From contig OX638372.1 in the NCBI GenBank assembly GCA_951812925.1, positions 69,891,407-69,955,406 on the forward strand: DNA of 64,000 bases, read 5' to 3'. Positions 1 to 10,622 of this stretch are shown one piece after another. Each line of letters starts with the position of its first letter. Position 1 is the stretch's first letter. This DNA is from Calliopum simillimum (lineage: Eukaryota; Arthropoda; Insecta; Diptera; Lauxaniidae). A program made the position numbers and the translations under genes. The notes beneath the pieces were generated by a model that worked only from the letters and a program-made list of their open reading frames with translations, was not told where the DNA came from and made no database searches.

Positions 1-1210
1 ACTTGTGCCTTCGAGAGAGATCGGGTTCTAAAGGTCAAGAAAATACCATTAATTAGGAAATAAATTGTACGAAAAGAACTTATGCAACTTTTCTGTATGA
101 AATTTTCTGAGCTAAAAAATCGTGGATCAAATTAGGGAAAAAATTTACCAAAAAGCTGATTTACTCGATCTTTTGCAACCGATATCTCACTTCTCAAGAA
201 CTATTTCAGCTAAGGCAAAATCGGCACTTAGTGTGTTATCTTTGGCCTGAACAAAACTAAATAGCCTGTAGTGCTACAAATTGAATATACCCTGGGTGGG
301 AGTATGGTATAAAAATATAAAATGAATGAACCTTCGGCTTCGGCCCAAGGTTATAAAAAAACCGATTAATCGGCCAAAAAGTGACCTTCGGTTGGACACT
401 AATAATAAGCTACAATATTGATCCAGAAATTTTTGAAATGTGGCTCGTAGTTTTCGAAATATTACGACTTTTCTGAAATTTGGACCGATTTTTTTTCCCA
501 CAGTAATTTTGCATAAGAGAATTTAAAACTCTCAAATATCCAATACCGGCTTCGCGGCAGCCTTCGGCTGCGGATCAGTCTATATTATATCCAACACCTA
601 GTTTGCTAGCCAAATTCCATTGTTGTTGTTCATAAAAATTTCTTTGGTTTACTTGTTTTTTCCTATAAAAAATGTGCTAAAAAAGAAATGATATGCATAT
701 CACATGAAAGGAAATTGATTAAGCTTCCATAATTTGTTACAAAAACTATAGGTTTATCAGAAATTTTTTTTGAAAAATAGTGCTTTAAAAATAAAAAACT
801 GGTCAAAATTTTCGAAAATACGCCATATCTCGAAAATCATGACTCAGATTTAAAACTTTGGTACAACGATTTTGTAGTGAGTTAAAATATCTTTCATATG
901 ACACCAATATTATTAAAATCCAGCTAGGGGTTCGGAACTTATACCGCATTTTATAAAAGCTATATCCCGATCTGTCGATGACTATATCTTGGAAAGTAGA
1001 TCCGACCAGACATTTTTGATTACATATTCTTTCTTAGAATTAAAAGCTTAACAAACCAAACTAGGTTTAAAAAAAAATATTAACAGTCGATAATCTAACA
1101 TTAAGCCGATTGCATAGAGTTTTCGAAAGGCTAAGGTGGGGCATATCACAAAAAATGTTAGAAAGCACTGATCTAACCTAACCTATATGATTTGATTATG
1201 TTATTTTCAG
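1..1210 (+). other. Presumed last intron of the upstream ABHD11-like paralogue
   Basis: No coding sequence is supported here. The stretch ends in a polypyrimidine-AG acceptor immediately before the exon at 1211, so it is read as intron; the preceding exon lies outside the window. It carries dispersed repeats. Positions 536-600 hold a GC-rich motif (CCGGCTTCGCGGC, CCTTCGGCTGCGGATCAG) that reappears, reverse complemented, in the core of the MITE at 31478-31819. Positions about 780-1010 resemble the arms of the foldback at 29416-31348 (TCTTTCATATGACACCAATA). Confidence 0.5.
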
Positions 1211-1343
1211 ACCCGATCAATGGCTGAAATTACAACAAATTTTTCCAAACGCAGAAATTCACTGGCTTGATGCTGGACATTTAATTCACATAGAACGTCC
1301 CGTGGAACTTGTCGATTTGGTTGTTAAGTTCCTTAAAAAGTAA
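1211..1343 (+). CDS. Terminal exon of an upstream ABHD11-like alpha/beta hydrolase (partial)
   Basis: After the acceptor AG at 1209-1210, one base completes a split codon and 43 codons run to TAA at 1341-1343. The peptide begins PDQWLKLQQIFPNAEIHWLD, continues AGHLIHIERP and ends VVKFLKK. By hand alignment it matches the last exon of the downstream gene (55265-55397) at 26 of 43 positions, with no gap and the same intron phase. The AGH motif supplies the catalytic histidine expected in an alpha/beta hydrolase. The exon is open and has a polyadenylation signal downstream, so it is probably part of a working gene. The two copies are clearly diverged, which makes them an old tandem duplicate rather than an assembly artefact. 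The rest of the gene lies outside the window. Confidence 0.85.
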
Positions 1344-1433
1344 AAGCGATTCTCACTTCATGGTGCTTGCATACGTACAATCATATTGAGCTTCCAACTG
1401 CTCGCTTTTTATTATATGCTTTATTGCTACAAA

Positions 1434-1439
1434 AATAAA
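1434..1439 (+). terminator. Polyadenylation signal AATAAA of the upstream paralogue
   Basis: A canonical AATAAA lies 91 bases after the stop codon of the terminal exon, a normal spacing for a short fly 3' UTR. Confidence 0.6.
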
Positions 1440-1998
1440 CGCTATGTTATAATATCTGTTTAAAGATATCTATTAATTCTGATATAAATTTATTTAATCA
1501 ATGTTAAAATTTAATTTAATAAATTTACTTCTACACATTTATATTCTAACATTCGAAAGTTGTCTTAAATTTTTATCGGAATCATAAAATTTACTGATAA
1601 CAATTCGGCAATTTATTATTTCTGTAATATCTAAGATTCATATTTTGAAGTTTTGAAAAAAAAAGTCTTTACGCTGTCCTATGTACATATGCCGTTTGTT
1701 TTAAAAATCTGGCCAGTCCATTTTCGGCTTTAACAATTCACCAAAAAAGGCTAGCAACTCACAATTGAGAGCTAAAACGCCAATATTTTTTACTATTTTT
1801 CCACAGTAGATTTATGAGATAATTTACGGCTGTTTCGAGATTTAGCTCTAAATCTCCACTTAGGACCGCGTTTCACCAAAAAAAAAAAAAAAATGGCACC
1901 CCTTAACTTTGAAAATTGGCATTAAATGGATTAGAAAAAAAGAAGCAAATGGAGGAAAATATTAGCTTTGTTTGCGCTCAAAAAATTGTTAACAATTG
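1440..1998. other. Intergenic, no gene seen
   Basis: AT-rich and without a convincing reading frame. Positions about 1810-1870 (ACGGCTGTTTCGAGATTTAG) match the end of the TIR element at 26250, so a fragment of that family is present. Confidence 0.4.
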
Positions 1999-2536
1999 AG
2001 GAGTGGCCGTACCAAAGGGCCTAAGTGCCAAAATTTGACATTCGTCGTTTTTAATGTAAAAATGTTCTATGGACTATTATCAACGATTCTACAAAAAAAA
2101 AGTGCCATCAAATATTGTATAGTTAAAAAAAATAAAAGATCGCGAATAGCGGTGCCATGTCTAGAATAGTTTTATTTAGAAAGTTTTATTTATTTTAAGT
2201 GGACGTAAAACTTGGCACTTAAACCTTTTCCATAGGTGTACAACAAGGTACTTACGCCTTTTCAACAGAACAAAAGCAAGGTACTTATGCCCTTTCTATT
2301 GCAAGAAAGCAAGGTACTTATGCACTTTCTAAAACAATTGCGTATTTAATTGTTTTTTAAATAACCTATCCATTTAATATTACAAATTATGTTATGAATT
2401 AATTTTCCGTTGTATTTTATAAGCTATGAAATAATAACATTATAAAAATTTTTAAAAAAATCTGAAATATTCATTGTTTTATTAATAATTCAAAACTATT
2501 AAAATGGTACTTAGGCCCTTTGGTACGGACACTCCT
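1999..2536. mobile_element. MITE of about 538 bp with 28-bp inverted ends
   Basis: The left end AGGAGTGGCCGTACCAAAGG and the right end, reading CCTTTGGTACGGACACTCCT, are inverted repeats. They are flanked by a direct CAATTG at 1993-1998 and 2537-2542, which looks like a target-site duplication. Inside, a 25-bp unit (CAAGGTACTTATGCCCTTTC and variants) is tandemly repeated three times at about 2245-2330. These units carry the same GGTACTTA-GCC-TTT word as the termini. No reading frame is present. The superfamily cannot be assigned from the ends alone. Confidence 0.7.
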
Positions 2537-2626
2537 CAATTGTTAACAAGAAAATTTCAGAGAGTAATTGTTAAAAATTTTTAGAAATTAAGGGGATAAC
2601 TGCCTTTTCGTATATTTAATATAATT

Positions 2627-2763
2627 GAGGCGATTCCTGAATACGTGTAAAAGCCTCGAAAACCTCGTAAACTCGTAAAACTGTCAAATTTCGTATTGAT
2701 TTTGACAACTTTAACGATTTTACGAGGTTTTCGAGGCTTTTACACGTTTTCAGGAATCCCCTC
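2627..2763. mobile_element. Palindromic MITE, copy 1 of 3
   Basis: This 137-bp sequence is almost a perfect hairpin. The left arm contains GTGTAAAAGCCTCGAAAACC and the right arm its complement GGTTTTCGAGGCTTTTACAC; GAGG and CCTC mark the ends. Related copies lie at 14472-14592 and 41471-41594. It is short and has no coding capacity. Confidence 0.75.
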
Positions 2764-2980
2764 ATTATTTTTTTTTTTTTTTTCATTGATAACAACAGAG
2801 TCATATCTGTATCTGGAAGGAAAAACTGCTTAACCCGATTTTTGATTAGAAAACAAAGCAGTTTAAATTTTCTTTCATATGTATAGAATTTATGTTGCTT
2901 TTTTATCGAATATCGACTTAGCTGTTTTTCCTTATTGCCACTGATATAATCGAACGAAATGTTCAAAAGGTTAATAATTA

Positions 2981-3718
2981 GGCCTGTTGCGGAATCCGAT
3001 CGGCTTCAATTACTTTTCATTTCAGAATTTTTTTGATGAAAACGAGGATATAGTATTTAGATTCGTTTGGTTCGAAATCTTATGCTCCATAAATAACCAT
3101 ATTTGTTAACCAAAAAGTAACCAACTAGGAGAATTTTTTACAGTTTTGCGGATTTTTAATGATATACGTTAATTTTTCCGTACACACAAATCCATATTCT
3201 TCATAGAGCATGTAATTTAGTGATGATCAAAATTAGTCTTGAGTCTTTGTCTTGGTCTTGATGATTATTCGAGATCAAGACGCTGATATAATTTCAAGAC
3301 CAAGATCAAGACTGCTATGGTCTTGGTCGCGATGATCATCAAGATCAAGACTGCTTTTCAGTTTTGGTAGTTTATAACATAAAATCATCTCTCAATTCGA
3401 AATTTGGCATCTTAAAAAATCAACTGCTTTGTAAAAATAAGATTTGGAAATTTTCATTACTCAACAATCTTTAGAAATTTTTTCAAGACCAAGACCAAGA
3501 TCGGGACCAAAACCAAGAACCAATATCGAAACCAAGACCAAGACTCAATGTCCAAGACCAAAACCAAGACTGCTATGGTCTTGGTCTTGGTTTGCTCATT
3601 ACTAATGCAACTATCCACAAAAGAGATCTTGTTACTTTTTATCGTGCGACTAACCGTTTTCATCAAAAAAGCTTGAAAGCGAAAAGAAATTAAAATCGCA
3701 GGGATTCCGGAATAGGCC
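2981..3718. mobile_element. Harbinger-derived MITE containing a CAAGACC-rich core
   Basis: The left end GGCCTGTTGCGGAATCCGAT, followed by TTCAATTACTTTTCATTTC, matches the left end of the PIF/Harbinger element at 59903 (GGCCTGTTCCGTAATCCG, then TTCAATTACTTTTAATTTC). The right end (GGGATTCCGGAATAGGCC) is the inverted counterpart. The interior at about 3230-3600 is a simple repeat of CAAGAC and GTCTTG words, partly palindromic (CAAGACTGCTATGGTCTTGG occurs at about 3305 and 3568). Reading frames across it spell only low-complexity peptides and were not accepted. It is probably an internally deleted relative of the autonomous element at the other end of the window. A clear 3-bp TSD was not found. 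Confidence 0.65.
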
Positions 3719-4657
3719 TGTATTTGAAGGATCCTTTGAATGAGAGAGCTATAAACTGGAATAAAAATGAATCGTCAGCTAAATTTTGCACAGAAGCCAT
3801 TTTATCTAAAAAATCATAAATCAAGCAAACCCAGATTAGTTTTTTAAGTGCCTCTTTAATTTATGCCTCTGATATAAATTTGTGCAAATTTCAAATTAAT
3901 TCTTTTATGGAGGCAAAGCAGTTTCGATAATCTCTTTAAAATAATACTGAATTGGACCACCGCATTTTTTGTGTATTATTATTTTTGTGTCAGTAGATTT
4001 AGATCTGACACAATAGTACCGATTCCTAAATCCGTTCAACTTCAACGCCAAATATAAGTGCGTAGCAAAAAGTACAAACTCTTACTCAAAGTTTTTAGTA
4101 AGTGTTAACATGGAAATTGATTACATCCCAGTGTGCCAGATGGTTCATATCTCCGCTTTTTTACCCGTTACGGATCCGTTACATCCGTTATATTTTCATA
4201 TATAAACATGTATATAGCCTCATTAGATCAGTTTTAGTTGAATCTTGTCAGAAACCGTACTCGAACCCGTGACTCCGGTTTTTCTAATGAAAGAAAACGC
4301 GGTGCTTAAGCGATTGCGCTGTTGGACACGGATAAACTCTCTGAACAGGATAGCCATTATGGATAAATCATAAGGCTCACTAGCGCCGTCTGTTGTGAAA
4401 AATTGCCATATTGTTAGTTGGTAACACACTCTGGTTTTGAGACATGCTCCACCAGCTACAATTTAAGCTAGCTGGCTGGTGGTTCAACTTACACATATAT
4501 ATTAAGGACAAGTTAATCAAGAATTAAGTACAGTATAATTTATTGTTGTAATGAAACAATTTCGATATTTAATTTAATTTTATAATAATTGATAAACATG
4601 CGGAAAATTCCTTTAAATTTGTTCAATTGGTATAGTTTCAATAAAGATAAGTATGTA
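3719..4657. other. Intergenic, possible tRNA-derived SINE fragment
   Basis: No protein gene is seen. On the minus strand at about 4240-4330 there is a box A-like stretch (AGCGCAATCGCTTAAG) and a box B-like GGTTCGAGT about 50 bases further on. The T-stem does not pair properly, so this is not a functional tRNA. A degraded SINE head is possible. Confidence 0.3.
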
Positions 4658-6311
4658 CAGTGGTTCAAACGACTAACCGGACAGAGCGCATAGCTTCTTT
4701 TGAGTGCTTAGTATAAAGAAATAGGAGATTGCAGTTGGAAAAAAATAATGCAGTTAATTTTATTTCTTATTCTAGTTTTGGTCGGTACCAACAAAATAAA
4801 AAAAATGTTGTTCTAAACGCATATTATTAGCGATAATTTAGAAAAACTCACTTTTAGAGCTCAAACGTCTAACCGGACACTAAAAAATAATATTGAAATT
4901 TGGCACTTCCATAATTTGTTGAAAGTCCATTAGCATTTATAACAGCTTGCGAACGATTTTTCATGGATTTTATTAAGTTTGAGCAAACATCCGGTTGAAT
5001 GTCGTGCCATTCTTTGACCAATTCTTCCTTAAGCTGAGTTATGTTACGGATAGTCCTGCTGTAGAGCTTCTTGCTCCATTCGGACCATAAATTTTATGTC
5101 ACGTTGATGCCAGGTGCTTGAGGAGGGGTCTACAATAGCTTGAGACAGTTTTGTATCAGCCATAATTGCGCTACATGGAAAGAATGCTTCGGGTTTTTAC
5201 AATGGTTACATGCAAAATTCTCTTCAATACCATGTTTTTTAGCGTTTTGCATAACATTATCTTTCGAAATGTTAAGGTAACCAAACTCATCCATTTAACC
5301 ATCGATAAACACTAAAATCGCGACACCTGCAATGGAATTATAGCCCCAACGTACTACAAAACCGCCCCATGTTTCACTGTAGAACGAATAATTTTAATAT
5401 TAAATTCAGTGTTTGGTTGTCGCCATACATAAGCTTTGCCATTGGAATCACACAAAAAACATTTCTTTGGTCGTTAAATAAGACCTTAAATAACACATAT
5501 TCTTGTAATTATTCCCATTTTTCTAAATGGTAAAGCTTATGTATGGCGACAACCAAACACTGAAATTAATATTAAAATTATTCGTTCTACAGTGAAACAT
5601 AGGGCGGTTTTGTAGTGCGTTGGGGCTATAATTCTATTGTAGGTGTCGCGATTTTAGTGTTTATCGATGGTTAAATGGATGGGTTTGGTTACGTTAACAT
5701 TTCGAAAGATAATGTTATGCAAAACGCTAAAAAACATGGTATTGAAGAGAATTTTGCATGTAACCATTGAAAAAACCCGAAGCATTCTTTCCATGTAGCG
5801 CAATTATGGCTGATACAAAACTGTCTCAAGCTATTGTAGACCCCTCCTCAATCACCTGGCATCAACGTGACATAAAATTTATGGTCCGAATGGAGCAAGA
5901 AGCTCTACAGCAGGACTATCCGTAACATAACTCAGCTTAAGGAAGAATTGGTCAAAGAATGGCACGACATTCAACCGGATGTTTGCTCAAACTTAATAAA
6001 ATCCATGAAAAATCGTTCGCAAGCTGTTATAAATGCTAATGGACTTTCAACAAATTATGGAAGTGCCAAATTTCAATATTATTTTTTAGTGTCCGGTTAG
6101 ACGTTTGAGCTCTAAAAGTGAGTTTTTCTAAATTATCGCTAATAATATGCGTTTAGAACAACATTTTTTTTATTTTGTTGGTACCGACCAAAACTAGAAT
6201 AATAAATAAAATTAACTGCATTATTTTTTTCCAACTGCAATCTCCTATTTCTTTATACTAAGCACTCAAAAGAAGCTATGCGCTCTGTCCGGTTAGTCGT
6301 TTGAACCACTG
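4658..6311. mobile_element. Palindromic Tc1-like element (two inverted transposase 3' halves)
   Basis: The ends are CAGTGGTTCAAACGACTAAC and its complement, flanked by TA at 4656-4657 and 6312-6313, as expected for Tc1/mariner insertion. Two arms of about 785 bp (4658-5444 and about 5529-6311) are inverted copies, separated by about 85 bp. Each arm encodes the C-terminal half of a Tc1-type transposase, pointing outward. In the right arm, fragments such as GKAYVWRQPN, ELVKEWHDIQPDVCSNL and MKNRSQAVINANGLSTNY are readable, broken by stops and frameshifts. The N-terminal half is absent. No active protein is expected. The structure resembles a foldback or a hairpin-derived transposition product that was then mobilised as a unit, as the single TA pair at its outer ends suggests. 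Confidence 0.85.
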
Positions 6312-6970
6312 TATGTATTCTCCTTTAACTCCTAGGAGTAGCATAGGACCAATAATAAAGATAAGTAATAAATGAGTATTATGAAAACGATTTTGGCCAT
6401 CTGTTGCTATTGAACAACACTGGTCTTTTTTTCTAAACTGTGTCAAAAACATTTTCCTCTGCAATTTGCAATTTTATAAATTTTTTAAGAATTTTCAAAA
6501 CAAATTGTTTGTTTTGATTTTCTCTATTTTTTTTTTTTAAGTCAAAAAAGACGTTTGAAAATTGTAATAGAATCATAGATATTTGACATAAGGCTGGCTA
6601 AGTGAAAATTGTTTATAAATCAGCAGTAGATTAACTTCGATTTAAAATTTTATACCTGGTTCAACTAAACCGGAGAATAGCGACGGTTTAAAAATATCTA
6701 ATAAATACGGCTGTATAAGTTTAACTCTGCAAGAAAAATCGGTTAGTATATCTTTTACATTTTCAATAAAAACATGTCTAAAAATCATTACGCTATTCTA
6801 TATATACACCAAAAAAGACTAGCAACTTACAATTGGAAGCCAAAACGCCAATATTTTTTACTATTTTTCAGCAGAAAAAAATAAGTTCATCAAAACTTTA
6901 AAAAAATTGTAGACGATTGCAGATATTAAGATTCATCGTGTTTGGTAGTTAATGTACTGCACTTTAATAA
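6312..6970. other. Intergenic, no gene seen
   Basis: AT-rich sequence with homopolymer runs. A phrase at about 6805-6865 (CACCAAAAAAGACTAGCAAC and following) matches one at about 1738-1800, so a dispersed repeat is present. Confidence 0.4.
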
Positions 6971-7552
6971 CACAGGTCCACAAAAAAAAAAGTACCCTGC
7001 GCGAAAGATCAGACCACCTGAGCTTTATGTTTTCGGAGTCGCTGAATCCAAATATGGTGCCAGATTAGTGAAGTTGGTTCGCGTTTTTTCATAAATCAGC
7101 AATTACGCTGAAAATTTAAGACATTTTTTCAGCATTATTTCTGATTTCTGAAAAAACCCGAACCAACTCAGCTATTCTGGCACCATATTCGAATTCAGTG
7201 ACCCCGAAAACAAAAAGTTCAGGTGGTTTGATCGTTCCCGCATGGAATTTTTTTTTTTTTGGTTCTGTGCACAGACCAAAAAAAAAAGTACCCTGCGCGA
7301 AAGATTAGACCACCGGAACTGTATGTTTTCGGGGTTGCTGAATCCGAATATGGTGCCAGATTAGCGAAGTTGATTCGCGTTTTTTCAGAAACCAGCAAAA
7401 ATCTGTAATTTTCAGCATTATTGTTGATTTCTGGAAAAACCCGAACTAACTTCGCTATTCTGGCACCATATTCGGATTCAGCGACCCCAAAAACATAAAG
7501 TTCAGGTGGTCTGATCTTTCGCGCATGTTACTTTTTTTTTTGTGGGCCTGTG
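6971..7552. mobile_element. Two adjacent palindromic MITE copies
   Basis: Two units, 6971-7269 and 7270-7552, are direct copies of each other and each is itself an inverted repeat. Each begins CACAGGTCCACA or CACAGACCA, continues through poly-A and AGTACCCTGCGCGAAAGAT, and ends with a poly-T tract and GGTTCTGTG or GGGCCTGTG. Both include TATGGTGCCAGATTAG and its complement CTATTCTGGCACCATATTC. The units meet at GGTTCTGTGCACAGACC with no spacer, as in tandem insertion at a shared target or unequal exchange. No coding capacity. Confidence 0.7.
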
Positions 7553-8889
7553 TAATTTAAAAAAAATGTATGCCAAACTACAGCCTCATATATTTTTTGC
7601 ACCTTTTTCTTCAGACATGTTTAAAATAACTATCTTCGAATCGCTTGCAGAATGGCTAAAATTCAAAAAGCTTACAAGATCTTGTTGTGTTAGGATGATG
7701 GAACTATATAAAGAACATGGTATATAAGACCAAATAGATAAATTTGCCAAAAAAGTATTGAATGTCGATGGAAACAACAAGTCGAAATTTATTAGAGCAC
7801 ATAAAGTATGGAAGGAAACATAACATATGTATAGCTTTGTCTGACAGTGATGACGATTTAGAACTACCAACAACATCAAGAGTTGGAAGGCCATCGAAAA
7901 ACTTCATGAATTTATTTAAAATTTATGTACCTTTTTCATCTAATTTCTTATTATTCTAAAATTTTTATTTTTAAACCAATAAGTTTGAATTAAATAAAAA
8001 CTAAAATAAATAAAAATCTACCGGTATTACACCCAGCAAATCCTGTAACTGTTATTAACCTTATTATATAAGAGTTATACATCTTGTATTATACCAGTTA
8101 CATTTCTTCTAGCATCGGGAAAAAATAACCACCTTTGCACCAGCGATGATATTTGTAGTGGAATCGTACTTTTTTTGGTACTATTGACTTTACAAAAGTA
8201 CTGAAGTACTTTCGCCTAGAAAAAGTCCTTTCGTAATTTTTTGTGTAATTAGTATGTAAACTTGCTATAGCAACTCACAAAATACTTCACTGGGATTTCT
8301 TCTGCAAATGTGCGGAGAATATTTTCTGAATAAAACTTGATAAAAACTAGATGTCAAAATCGTTTGGCGATATCTACGTGCTCAGCTCTGATCCAAGCTA
8401 AAGACTTAATTAAGTCAAGTTTACACAAATTTACCAAATACTCAACCATTGGAAGAAGAATTATTAGAGTACTTTTAGCAAATAAAAAACATTTGGAAAT
8501 AAGGCGTTTTGTTCTGAAACATTTGGAAATAAGCCCTTTTGTTTGGAAATTTTTATAAATCACTCTTATTTCTTATTTATAGGCATGGTATGTGAGCCCC
8601 TATATTAAGGGTTTCTTCGGCGACTATTCGAAATACGTCTTTTTGTATCAAACTTTAAAAATTTCTATGAAATTATATGGAGATAAGCCGTTTTGATACG
8701 AAATGCGACTTTTGATCACGATTTTATCTTGGAAAAATGCATTTTTTGTGATGAATTTTTAATTAGAGGATGTATTTTAGCATGGTAATGCCGATGGCAT
8801 CCTTAGGTTTATTCGATGTCGGAAGTGGTTTTACGCTGTTTTGAAAAATCACTCTTCAACTTTATTCAAGTAAATAATGAATTTTTTTT
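7553..8889. other. Intergenic, no gene accepted
   Basis: Several short reading frames occur at 7542-7960 and 8337-8563, on both strands and overlapping one another. None has a recognisable motif or splice context. Positions 8470-8555 contain a short direct repeat (ACATTTGGAAATAAG three times). Confidence 0.4.
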
Positions 8890-10130
8890 ATATCGTTAGC
8901 TTAATATGGAAAAGGCGTATCTCAAATTTTTTCGAAATTGACTATTTTGCATATTCTGGTTGGCCACTCTCTAACACACCTCCCTACAAAAATTTGGCAT
9001 GATAATATCAAAAATAGCCAAGTTACAATCAATTTTAAAAAAGCCCTAACACATAACAAAAATTTCTTGAAAGAAAAAAGCCCTAACTCAAAATATGTAG
9101 CGTTTAAATAGTGTTAAAATCACTCAAAAGCTATTCTGTTAATTAAGCTGAAAACATAGCAGTGAGTGAATCTCAAATATGAGAAGTTTTTTATGCTATA
9201 CACGAAGGTTCCCGAAGGTCATCCGAAGGTTTTCTGGTCAGAACGAAGAACATCTGAGTATACTAGAGGAAAAACATCTATGTTAGAATATCAATGAACC
9301 TTATTTGATAGTTTTCTAAAATACCCGAAGGTTCTCGAAGGCCTCCCGAAGGCTTGATAGTCAAAACGAAGAATATTTCGGTATACGAGAGGGAAAATAT
9401 TATTGGCAGACTATCAAAAAGGTTTAACTGGTAGTTTTTTGGGAAATCCGAAGGTTCCAGAAGTTCACCCGAAGGCTTCCAAATCAAAACAACGAATTCC
9501 TAGGTATACTAGAATGAAGCATCTATGGCGGACTATCAAAAAGCCTTAATTAATAGTTTTCTAAGGCATCCGAAGGTTACCGAAAGTCACCCGAATGCTT
9601 CATAGTCAATACGAAGAATATCAAGATATACTGATGGGAAAATATTAATAGCATTTATGAGGTTAGTTGCTGTGGGTACTTTACTATCATAAACTTTACT
9701 TGATGTACACTTTAATGTTTTAAATTGTTGTTAGCTGCTGATTGTCACCACTTTTATGATAATCTTCCATACAAAACATAAACATTTTCGTTCAAATTTT
9801 TATTCAATCCAATTAACTTTCTTTGTAAAGGTTTTCCTTTTCATTTTATATTGAATAACTTTAATTTTATTCATCATTTTTGATTTATTGTAAAAAGCCC
9901 TAACTCACTTTTTTTTAAAAAAATTTTAAAATGAAAAGACCTAACACACAAAACTACCCAAAAAAGAAAGAAAATAAAAAAAAAATCCTAGAATGAAAAT
10001 TGTTGATAGTTTTTGTTGTAAATTGCATTTAAAGTTTTTTTAAATGTTTGGCGTATTATTCAGTTTTTTCCTTCTCCTGTAAAGTATTGAAAATGTGAGT
10101 TAAGCCTTTCCCATATTAAGCTAACGATAT
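8890..10130. mobile_element. TIR element with a satellite core
   Basis: The left end ATATCGTTAGCTTAATATGG and the right end CCATATTAAGCTAACGATAT form inverted repeats of about 30 bp, with GAAAAGGC/GCCTTTC continuing inward. The word AAAAAGCCCTAAC or a variant recurs near both ends (about 9040, 9080, 9893, 9943), like subterminal binding sites. The core is the tandem repeat at 9190-9650. No transposase frame is visible, so it is non-autonomous. The superfamily is unknown. Confidence 0.6.
9190..9650. repeat. Imperfect tandem repeat of about 115 bp, four copies
   Basis: Each copy contains CCGAAGGTT..CGAAGGTC..CCGAAGG, then TAGTCAAAACGAAGAAT, a GGTATACTAGA-like stretch and GGACTATCAAAAAGG. Copies start near 9205, 9320, 9445 and 9565. 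A minus-strand frame at 9278-9487 runs through two copies and gives repeated PSGELLEPS/PSGGLREPS peptides. This is explained by the DNA repeat and is not taken as a gene. Confidence 0.7.
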
Positions 10131-10622
10131 GTAATACAATTAACTTTTATTAACTTATTTAATTTGAGAAACAAATTGATTATGAAATTTGCTATATAAT
10201 AATATATTTAAATAGAAATAAGCAGTCCTTCTCATCGAATAATGCGCGAGTGAAGCGAATAAATTTACTATGCACAATATTTCTTTTCTACATTTCATGT
10301 ACACAAAGCTGCAAAAAAAAGTACCCAAAGTACTATTGGCTTTTTAAAAAAAAAAGTACTATTGGAGAAATGCGAATATCATGCCTGCTTTGCACTATCA
10401 GTGTGATCGTGTATCCTTGTCTTATCAAAACGACTTTCTCATCAATAAAAATAATAGAAAACTATAGCTATCTCTTTCATTTTTTCCAATTCCTTTCGTA
10501 GACATTCTTTCAATTTATGTAAACAAATAAAAATCAAACTGAAATTTAAAAAAAATAATTTTAATGTCATGAATGAGTTACAATTTTTTAAATGGATGAT
10601 GGGTTAAGTTTATGAGGCTTCG
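10131..10622. other. Intergenic, no gene seen
   Basis: AT-rich sequence between the satellite-bearing element and the coding-like fragment. No motif recognised. Confidence 0.4.

Noticed and set aside
3457..3666. Minus-strand frame with WSWFRYWFLVLV repeats
   Set aside because: Translation of a CAAGACC simple repeat inside a MITE.
4240..4330. Functional tRNA gene
   Set aside because: The T-stem does not pair, and the acceptor stem could not be formed.
7542..7960. Four overlapping small frames on both strands
   Set aside because: None has a motif, and they shadow one another.
9278..9487. Minus-strand frame with repeated PSGELLEPS peptides
   Set aside because: Fully explained by the 115-bp tandem DNA repeat; no start context and no conservation of frame across all copies.
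9190..9650. Regularly spaced repeats as a CRISPR-like array
   Set aside because: The repeats are contiguous and imperfect without unique spacers, and the genome is eukaryotic.
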